Assembly: GCA_947462525.1 (NCBI GenBank)
Contig: CANHPK010000080.1
Span: forward strand, 1 to 6,962
Direction of reading: 5' to 3'
Length of the DNA: 6,962 nucleotides
DNA from: Roseiflexaceae bacterium
Lineage (GTDB): Bacteria; Chloroflexota; Chloroflexia; Chloroflexales; Roseiflexaceae
Shown: one piece after another, positions 1-4,816 of the stretch
How the letters are laid out: each line of letters begins with the position of its first letter
Position numbering within the stretch: position 1 is the first letter of the stretch
Program-made: the position numbers and the translations under genes
Notes under the pieces: generated by a model
Seen by the model: the letters and a program-made list of their open reading frames with translations, nothing else
What the model was told of the DNA's origin: nothing
Databases searched by the model: none

Positions 1-5
1 AGGAG
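1..5 (+). promoter_or_regulatory. Ribosome binding site of the ABC substrate-binding protein gene
   Basis: AGGAG lies 7 bases before the ATG at 13, a near-ideal Shine-Dalgarno sequence and spacing. It supports that ATG as the true start. The window begins here, so the promoter is not visible. Confidence 0.85.
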
Positions 6-12
6 TTCACAG

Positions 13-1854
13 ATGACCCGTACGCACAAGGGTGCACGTTGGGCACTGGCACTCGTCATTGCAATGCTGGTAACAGCATGTGGTGGCGCAGCTCCAGCAG
101 CAGAACCAACAGCTGCACCGGCCGAAGAGGCCACTGCAATCCCAACTGCTGCATCAGTAATTGATGCAACACCAGTTCCCGTCGAGCCAACAGCAGTACC
201 AAGCGGCGCAGGCGAGAAGTTGCCAAACGGTAACGTTCTGCCAGACGACGCAGCACCGGTCGCTGACCAGGTGTACAAAGTGTACTATGACAGCACCTTG
301 AACTTCGAAACCGTTGACTTTTTGGTCAGCGTGTACAACGAAGCCGGCGTGACGAACGTCCACAGCGAGCCATTGATTCGCTTGGACAACAACTTCGTTC
401 CGCAGCCAGCTGCAGCTCTTTCGTGGTCGTCAAATGCTGACGGCACCGAGTGGACCTTCAACCTGGATCCGAACTTGAACTGGAGCGATGGTACGCCGGT
501 GACCGCTGCCGACTACGTTGCCACCTTCCAGTATGCCGCCAACAAGGACCACGCATGGGACTTCGCATGGTTCTTCCAAGCACCAGGCGAAATCAAGAAC
601 TGGTCCAAGGTCAACGCAGGCGAAGTACCTGACGATCAGTTGGGCGTCGTTGCTAAAGACGACAAAACTGTTGTCTTCACCACCGAAACGCCAGCACCGT
701 TCTTCCCAGCAAAGGCACTCTACAGCACCCCGCTGCAGAAGGCCGCGTTCGAGAAGTATGGTCCTTACTACAACAACGATCCAAAGACGTCCGTCTCCTG
801 TGGACCGTTCATGTTGAAGGAATTCACCAAGGGCGAGCGTGTCATTTGGGTTGCCAATGACTCGTACACCGGCACCAACAAGCCATTCCTCCGCGAAATC
901 CACAGCATCGCAGCAAAGGCAGAGACGTTCTTCGCAGGCTACCGCGCCGGTGAAGTCGACTCCGTCGGCGGCGAGTTCTTGGACCAGGCCGCTGTGGACA
1001 TCATCCAGGCTGACCCAGACCTGAAGTCTCAGGTTCGCGTCAACGCAAATGACTTCCGCACCGACTACTTGTTCTTCGACAACCAGACCGCACCGTTCAA
1101 CGACCTCAAGGTTCGTCAGGCGTTCTCACACCTGATCGACCGCGATGGTTTGATCGCCGGTGCCGTCGGTACCACCCAGGCTATCCCAGCCTACTCCTTC
1201 TTGATGCCGGGCTTCCACTCGGAAAACTCGAAGGGTCTGTCGAGCATCCAGGCATACGATGTCGAGAAGGCTAAGGCCTTGATCGCCGAAGCTGGATTCC
1301 CAGAAGGCAAGGGCTTCCCGAAGATCACCTTGTGGTTGCGCAACGAGAACCAGGCACGCCAAGCAGCTGCCCAGGCTATCGCTGACTCCATCAAGACCAA
1401 CCTCGGAATCGAAGTCGAAGTTTCCAACAAAGAACAAAAAGTCTTCATGGAAGCTTTGAACTCCAAGCCAACCCAGGTACAGTTCGGTATGGTCTCGTAC
1501 GGTATCGACTTCTTCGATGCCTCGAACATGCTGGGCGTGTTCCACACGGGCGGCCGTCACAACTGGAACAACGCCGAATTCGACAAGTTGGTTGACGAAG
1601 CTTCGGCTTCGAACGACCAGACCGGTCGTATCGCTCAGTTCCAGGCTGCTGAGAAGATCCTGGTCGAAGACGTCGGCGGCATCTTCCTCTGGCACCGTGT
1701 CAACTCCGGTTTGCTGAAGCCATATGTCGGCGGCAGCCAGCTCGAGCCAAACAAGGCTGGATTCTCCGGTATCCAGTGGCCAGGTATGTCTGCATACAGC
1801 ACCGTACCAGGGTCGATGTACATCAAGAACAACGTTTCCGAGTTCCGCAAGTAA
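13..1854 (+). CDS. ABC transporter substrate-binding lipoprotein, family 5 (peptide/nickel/oligosaccharide type)
   Basis: This is the extracytoplasmic solute receptor of an ABC importer, anchored by lipid to the outer face of the cytoplasmic membrane; it hands ligand to permease subunits that are not in this window. The 613-residue protein starts with a basic N-terminus, a hydrophobic segment (about 10-20) and the lipobox LVTAC, with Cys23 as the predicted lipidated residue. Residues 25-67 form an Ala/Pro/Thr/Glu-rich flexible linker. The mature domain shows SBP_bac_5 hallmarks: GTEWTFNLDPNLNWSDGTPV then AADYVATF (144-172), the SCGPF turn (262-266, usually GTGPY), and NDLKVRQAFSHLIDRD (363-378). 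Length fits the family's upper range, given the linker. Codon use is strongly biased to C-ending Phe, Asn and Asp codons and to AAG, suggesting high expression. The ligand (oligopeptide, dipeptide, metal complex or oligosaccharide) cannot be told from sequence alone. A strong terminator follows directly, so it is the last gene of its transcript. Confidence 0.95.
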   Translation: MTRTHKGARWALALVIAMLVTACGGAAPAAEPTAAPAEEATAIPTAASVIDATPVPVEPTAVPSGAGEKLPNGNVLPDDAAPVADQVYKVYYDSTLNFETVDFLVSVYNEAGVTNVHSEPLIRLDNNFVPQPAAALSWSSNADGTEWTFNLDPNLNWSDGTPVTAADYVATFQYAANKDHAWDFAWFFQAPGEIKNWSKVNAGEVPDDQLGVVAKDDKTVVFTTETPAPFFPAKALYSTPLQKAAFEKYGPYYNNDPKTSVSCGPFMLKEFTKGERVIWVANDSYTGTNKPFLREIHSIAAKAETFFAGYRAGEVDSVGGEFLDQAAVDIIQADPDLKSQVRVNANDFRTDYLFFDNQTAPFNDLKVRQAFSHLIDRDGLIAGAVGTTQAIPAYSFLMPGFHSENSKGLSSIQAYDVEKAKALIAEAGFPEGKGFPKITLWLRNENQARQAAAQAIADSIKTNLGIEVEVSNKEQKVFMEALNSKPTQVQFGMVSYGIDFFDASNMLGVFHTGGRHNWNNAEFDKLVDEASASNDQTGRIAQFQAAEKILVEDVGGIFLWHRVNSGLLKPYVGGSQLEPNKAGFSGIQWPGMSAYSTVPGSMYIKNNVSEFRK

Positions 1855-1870
1855 TTCGTCTCGTTGCCGG

Positions 1871-1904
1871 CAGGGACATCGCTCACGCGATGTCCCTGTT
1901 TTTT
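1871..1904 (+). terminator. Rho-independent terminator after the substrate-binding protein gene
   Basis: CAGGGACATCGC (1871-1882) and GCGATGTCCCTG (1887-1898) form a perfect 12-bp stem around the 4-base loop TCAC, followed at once by six T's (1899-1904). It starts 17 bases after the TAA stop. This is a strong intrinsic terminator and separates the transporter gene from the phosphatase unit. Confidence 0.95.
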
Positions 1905-1919
1905 GTGGATAGAATGCAG

Positions 1920-1925
1920 TACAAT
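1920..1925 (+). promoter_or_regulatory. Possible -10 element of the phosphatase-flavoprotein unit
   Basis: TACAAT matches the TATAAT consensus at five of six positions, 29 bases before the ATG at 1955. It lies just after the terminator, where a new promoter would be expected. No good -35 hexamer is seen at 16-18 bases upstream, where the terminator's T-run sits, so the call rests mainly on the -10 match and on location. Confidence 0.35.
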
Positions 1926-1954
1926 ACAGCGTATTCGCGTCAGTTAGGTGTACC

Positions 1955-2617
1955 ATGCTGCTTCTGCTTGTCCGCCATGGCGAGACTGCCTACAATGCCG
2001 TTGGACGCTATCAGGGTCATGTCCAAATCGAATTGAACGAACTCGGGCAGTTCCAAGCAGCCCGTGTCTGTCAGCGTCTTGCACAGCGGTCAATCCAAGC
2101 AATCTACAGCAGCGATTTGGTCCGTTGCTTGCAAACCATCCAACCACTCATCACCGCAGTCGGGCTCCCGATGACGCTAGATCAGCGCCTCCGCGAAATC
2201 GATGTCGGCTTGTGGGAGCATCTCACAATCCCCGAGATAGGCGCTACCTACCCTGGGAATTATGCCGCTTATAAACAAAATCCCGGCGCAACCGTGCATG
2301 TCGGTGGCGAATCCTACACCCACTTGCAGCAGCGCGCGGTTGTAGCTATCCAAGATATTATTGGTCGGCATGGGCCAGACGATACGGTTGTTGTCTGTAC
2401 CCACGGCGGAACCATCCGAGCGATCGCATGTTGGCTGCTGGCCCTCGATGTCAACCACTACAACAAAATGTGGATTGATAATTGTGCATTGACCACGCTG
2501 CGCATCCAAGATGGTCACATCCGCCTTGTCTCGCTGAATGACAATGCCCATGCGGAAGTGGCGTTTGTGGCACCAGGCCGAGATGTCCCTCCCACTGCAC
2601 AAGGGACAATTGCGTGA
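1955..2617 (+). CDS. Histidine phosphatase family protein (first of a tandem pair)
   Basis: This is a predicted cytoplasmic phosphomonoesterase of the histidine phosphatase (phosphoglycerate mutase-like, PF00300) superfamily, 220 residues with no signal peptide. Phosphate transfer goes through a phosphohistidine, expected at His8 in the N-terminal LVRHGET motif. The rest of the phosphate pocket is in place: Arg7, Arg57 in IYSSDLVR, His150 in CTHGG, and Glu81 in LREIDVGLWE as likely acid/base. The GES motif at 118-120 is typical of the CobC/PhoE-like branch. The substrate is not determinable; alpha-ribazole phosphate phosphatase, a phosphoglycerate mutase-like role or a general phosphatase are all possible, and no cobalamin genes are nearby to favour CobC. 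The start has only a weak, close Shine-Dalgarno (AGGTG, 1946-1950, 4 bases away), but the ATG places the RHG motif exactly where the family has it. The stop overlaps the next gene by 4 bases. A tail of about 20 residues after the conserved core is longer than in the neighbouring paralogue. Confidence 0.92.
   Translation: MLLLLVRHGETAYNAVGRYQGHVQIELNELGQFQAARVCQRLAQRSIQAIYSSDLVRCLQTIQPLITAVGLPMTLDQRLREIDVGLWEHLTIPEIGATYPGNYAAYKQNPGATVHVGGESYTHLQQRAVVAIQDIIGRHGPDDTVVVCTHGGTIRAIACWLLALDVNHYNKMWIDNCALTTLRIQDGHIRLVSLNDNAHAEVAFVAPGRDVPPTAQGTIA
2601..2617 (+). promoter_or_regulatory. Ribosome binding site and GTGA stop-start overlap between the two phosphatase genes
   Basis: AAGGGA (2601-2606) ends 7 bases before the GTG at 2614. 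The upstream stop TGA (2615-2617) shares bases with that GTG, giving a GTGA overlap. This decides the GTG start, because it puts the conserved RHGET motif at the same residue numbers as in the first phosphatase. Translational coupling is likely. Confidence 0.8.
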
Positions 2618-3237
2618 ATATACTACTGGTGCGTCATGGTGAAACAGACTACAACGCCCAAGGTCGTATGTATGGTCATGCACAGGTCAGCCTGAACGCA
2701 CGGGGACTTGCGCAGGCCCGAGCGGTTGCCAAACGTCTGTCGGCTGTTCCTGTCGCACGGATTTACTCGAGTGATCTCGTCCGCGCGATGCAAACCGCTG
2801 CCGAAATAGCTGCGTTGCAACAGGCATCCGTGCACTATGATGCAGGCTTGCGCGAACAGCATGTTGGGGATTGGGAACATCTCACCATCCCAGAAGTCGT
2901 CGAACGATACCCGCAACACTATGCAGCCCATAGTGCGGACCCTGCACATACACCCTACAGCAACGGTGAATCATTTGCGATGCTGCAACAGCGTGCATAT
3001 GCAAGTCTGAACGCAATCATCGCAGCGCATCAAAACGGCGAAACGATTTGTGTCGTGTGTCATGGCGGGACAATCAACGCACTGGTCTGTGCGGTGCTCG
3101 AACTCGATATTGCACATCATCGAAAGCTCTGGATCGATAACTGTTCACTGACAACCGTTCGCATCTCAGCCGAACAACGTCATTTGATCGGTTTGAACGA
3201 CCACGCGCATCTCGTAGACATGGGGACATATCCGTGA
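2614..3237 (+). CDS. Histidine phosphatase family protein (second of a tandem pair)
   Basis: This is a second predicted cytoplasmic phosphatase of the phosphoglycerate mutase-like superfamily, 207 residues. The catalytic set falls on exactly the same residue numbers as in the gene before it: Arg7 and His8 (LVRHGET), Arg57 (IYSSDLVR), Glu81 (LREQHVGDWE) and His150 (VCHGG). GES is again at 118-120. By eye the two proteins align without gaps over residues 1-199 with about half of positions identical, including shared blocks EHLTIPE, LQQRA and KxWIDNC. They are therefore tandem duplicates that have diverged considerably. All catalytic residues remain in both copies, so neither looks decayed. The GTG start follows AAGGGA at good spacing. 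Its own TGA overlaps the next gene's GTG by 4 bases. The substrate is unknown; the surface residues that differ between the copies suggest related but not identical substrates, or hetero-oligomer formation. Confidence 0.92.
   Translation: MNILLVRHGETDYNAQGRMYGHAQVSLNARGLAQARAVAKRLSAVPVARIYSSDLVRAMQTAAEIAALQQASVHYDAGLREQHVGDWEHLTIPEVVERYPQHYAAHSADPAHTPYSNGESFAMLQQRAYASLNAIIAAHQNGETICVVCHGGTINALVCAVLELDIAHHRKLWIDNCSLTTVRISAEQRHLIGLNDHAHLVDMGTYP
3222..3237 (+). promoter_or_regulatory. Ribosome binding site and GTGA stop-start overlap before the flavoprotein gene
   Basis: GGGGA (3222-3226) ends 7 bases before the GTG at 3234, and the phosphatase stop TGA (3235-3237) overlaps that GTG. The layout copies the junction at 2601-2617: GGGACA, five bases, then GTGA, with 12 of 15 bases identical. 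It supports the GTG start, though the protein's conserved region begins only near residue 15. Confidence 0.75.
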
Positions 3238-4631
3238 GCACGTTGCAATTCGACCAAAACATGCTGGGATTCAACGCTGATGTGGTCATCATCGGTGCAG
3301 GGATGGCAGGCTTGATGGCGACACGTCGGTTGGTGCACGAAGGGGTAAACGTCATCACCCTCGAAGCACGCGACCGCGCAGGTGGCCGCATGGGCGGGGG
3401 CACCTTCAACGGCGAGTCGTATGACCTCGGTGCACAGTGGATTGGTCAACACGCGACTGCGGTGCGTACACTGGTGCATGAACTCGGCCTGCCGCTCACC
3501 AATCAGTATCACGAGGGCGAAAGTAGCTTCGGGATACGTCAACGAAAAACAACATTTGGCAAACGATCACCATTCTTTGCACCGCATGTTGCGTTAGACT
3601 ACCGTCGTGTGATTCGACTCCTTGATACGCTGTCGCGTCGGCTCGACGCACCCACCGATGAAACCCTCGAACGTGCGCGTCAAATCGACATGCGTTCTTT
3701 TGCCGCGTGGCTCAACGACACCTGTCGCACACGCACGACGATGCAGATCCTGACGGTTCTTACCCGCATCCACTTCCATGCCGAACCGAGCGAAATTTCG
3801 CTGTATTACATCATCGACCAGGTTTCGGCCCACCGGGGCGCTGCACAGCTTTTTCGGCTACGTCCTGCACACGGCCAAGAGCGTGTCGTGGGGGGAAGCA
3901 GCCGCATCGCCGAACGGTTGAGCCAACAGTATCGGCAGCAAATGATCGCCGACACGCCCATACTAGCGATGCGTCAAGATGAACACAGCGTGACCGCTTA
4001 CTCGCGCGGGACCTCATTCCGCGCGCGCTATGCCATCGTGACTACCCCTCCGGTGGTCACTCAGCAAATCTACTTCGAACCACATCTACCGCCCGCACGC
4101 GATGCGCTCCAACAACGGATCATCATGGGTCGCGCATTGACGATGGTGGTTTTTTATGACTACCCGTTCTGGCGCGAGAACGGCAAATCCGGCATGGTAA
4201 TAGACGATGCAGGTCCTTTCTCGATGTGCCATGATGTATCACCGGTAAATGCCAACGAAGGAGCTCTGGCGTGCATCATCAGTGCCGAAGCAGCGCACCA
4301 CTGGGGGATGCAGCCACGCAACGAACGGTTGACTGCGGTCATTACTCAACTGCAACGTTGGTTTGGACCCGAGGCACTTGCATATCGTGGCATGATTGAA
4401 CGCGATTGGAACGCAGAACGCTGGAATCGCGGCGCTAATGGGTTCCTCGCACCCGGTGCAGCGTCGTACATCCACAATGTGGCGACACCAGTCGGACGCG
4501 TTCACTGGGCAGGGAGCGAGACCGCGACACACTGGACCAACACGCTCGAGGGAGCGATCGAGTCGGGGGAACGGGCTGCAGCAGAAGTCATGGTCGAGTT
4601 GGGCAGCGCTGGGTTGCTGCGAACCACATAA
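3234..4631 (+). CDS. FAD-dependent oxidoreductase of the monoamine oxidase family, atypical active site
   Basis: This is a 465-residue soluble flavoprotein (amino_oxidase fold, PF01593) with no signal peptide or C-terminal membrane anchor. FAD-binding parts are intact: the dinucleotide motif VVIIGAGMAGL (17-27) with Gly21, Gly23 and Gly26, Glu44 for ribose, ARDRAGGR (45-52), DLGAQWIG (64-71), GQERVVGGSSRIAER in mid-protein, and the C-terminal WAGSETATHW...EGAIESGERAA (425-448). It aligns along its length with human MAO-B as I recall that sequence. Key catalytic positions differ. Thr303 replaces the flavin-contacting lysine (Lys296 of MAO-B) in IIMGRALTMVVFYDYPFW. No cysteine stands where MAO attaches FAD (NRGANGFLAPG, 398-408). 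The aromatic-cage tyrosines 398 and 435 correspond to about Ala401 and to Thr437. FAD is thus probably non-covalent, and the reaction may not be amine oxidation. The gene overlaps the phosphatase before it by 4 bases, so it is likely co-translated with it. Family assignment is firm; substrate is unknown. Confidence 0.9.
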   Translation: MSTLQFDQNMLGFNADVVIIGAGMAGLMATRRLVHEGVNVITLEARDRAGGRMGGGTFNGESYDLGAQWIGQHATAVRTLVHELGLPLTNQYHEGESSFGIRQRKTTFGKRSPFFAPHVALDYRRVIRLLDTLSRRLDAPTDETLERARQIDMRSFAAWLNDTCRTRTTMQILTVLTRIHFHAEPSEISLYYIIDQVSAHRGAAQLFRLRPAHGQERVVGGSSRIAERLSQQYRQQMIADTPILAMRQDEHSVTAYSRGTSFRARYAIVTTPPVVTQQIYFEPHLPPARDALQQRIIMGRALTMVVFYDYPFWRENGKSGMVIDDAGPFSMCHDVSPVNANEGALACIISAEAAHHWGMQPRNERLTAVITQLQRWFGPEALAYRGMIERDWNAERWNRGANGFLAPGAASYIHNVATPVGRVHWAGSETATHWTNTLEGAIESGERAAAEVMVELGSAGLLRTT

Positions 4632-4660
4632 CAGTACGAAATCACCGCACCGTATCGGTC

Positions 4661-4682
4661 AGCTTGCACGAATCGGCAAGTT
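4661..4682 (+). repeat. Inverted repeat overlapping the candidate dikinase promoter
   Basis: CTTGC (4663-4667) and GCAAG (4676-4680) are perfect inverted arms around 8 bases. One outer A-T pair (4661/4682) adds to the symmetry, with a G-T mismatch between. The repeat covers the candidate -35 hexamer and most of the spacer, where an operator would act. Arms this short can arise by chance. Confidence 0.3.
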
Positions 4683-4692
4683 GGCGTACACT
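4664..4692 (+). promoter_or_regulatory. Candidate promoter of the dikinase gene
   Basis: TTGCAC (4664-4669) and TACACT (4687-4692) are separated by 17 bases. The -35 matches TTGACA at three positions and the -10 matches TATAAT at four, including the key first, second and last bases. Transcription would begin near 4699, leaving a leader of roughly 110 bases. A weaker alternative is TTGCGT at 4760 with TAGTCT at 4785, spaced by 19. Confidence 0.35.
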
Positions 4693-4726
4693 AGGCGCGG
4701 TATTTCTGTGCCAAATTCTGGTGGAG

Positions 4727-4816
4727 ATGTCGGCCTGCAATGACGCACACGCCGCTCCGTTGCGTGAACGCACATCAAAATACGTAGTCTGCACAGTAGA
4801 GGAGCTTTTTCCATGA
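4727..4816 (+). CDS. Possible 29-codon leader peptide overlapping the dikinase start
   Basis: An ATG at 4727 opens a 29-codon frame starting MSACND and ending VEELFP. Its TGA (4814-4816) overlaps the dikinase ATG (4813-4815) as ATGA. The dikinase ribosome binding site lies inside the frame. A purine-rich GGTGGAG stands directly against the ATG with no spacer, which is too close for a good ribosome binding site. No run of one amino acid suggests classic attenuation. A frame of this size, with TGA supplied by any ATGA start, is quite likely by chance. I recognise no family. Confidence 0.2.
   Translation: MSACNDAHAAPLRERTSKYVVCTVEELFP
4761..4772 (+). repeat. Short palindrome in the dikinase leader
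   Basis: TGCGT-GA-ACGCA is a perfect dyad with a 2-base centre. The heptamer ACGCACA occurs at 4768-4774 and again at 4743-4749, 25 bases upstream. Together these could be a regulator site downstream of the candidate promoter, or chance. Confidence 0.2.
4799..4804 (+). promoter_or_regulatory. Ribosome binding site of the dikinase gene
   Basis: GAGGAG ends 8 bases before the ATG at 4813. The match and spacing are strong and fix the start. The encoded protein then begins with the KKWVYLF segment expected at the N-terminus of pyruvate phosphate dikinases. Confidence 0.85.

Larger units (their letters stand above)
4632..4812 (+). other. Intergenic region upstream of the dikinase gene
   Basis: These 181 bases separate the flavoprotein stop from the dikinase ATG. 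I see no stem followed by a T-run, so read-through from the upstream unit is possible. Contents are a candidate promoter with an inverted repeat, a short palindrome and a 29-codon reading frame, each listed separately. Confidence 0.7.

Noticed and set aside
85..213. Repetitive-looking GCA/CCA-rich DNA near the start of the substrate-binding gene
   Set aside because: It encodes the Ala/Pro/Thr linker behind the lipobox. There is no regular repeat unit, so it is not listed as a DNA repeat.
1126..1956. A 276-codon open frame on the minus strand across the 3' part of the substrate-binding gene and the terminator
   Set aside because: It runs through the intrinsic terminator and is opposite conserved family 5 motifs. 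The translation has no recognisable domain.
1889..2590. The nonamer GATGTCCCT occurs in the terminator arm (1889-1897) and near the end of the first phosphatase gene (about 2582)
   Set aside because: The second copy is inside coding sequence with no partner arm or T-run. A single 9-base match in this length is expected by chance.
1955..2617. Naming the first phosphatase CobC or phosphoglycerate mutase
   Set aside because: The RHG core alone does not separate these roles, and no cobalamin or glycolytic neighbour other than the separately placed dikinase supports either name.
4694..4712. A possible hairpin GGCGC...GTGCC between the flavoprotein and dikinase genes as a terminator
   Set aside because: The stem is 5 bp with one G-T pair and a 9-base loop, and no T-run follows.
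4396..4743. A 115-codon plus-strand frame spanning the flavoprotein 3' end and the intergenic region
   Set aside because: Most of it is the flavoprotein gene read in another frame, through the conserved FAD motif. There is no good ribosome binding site.
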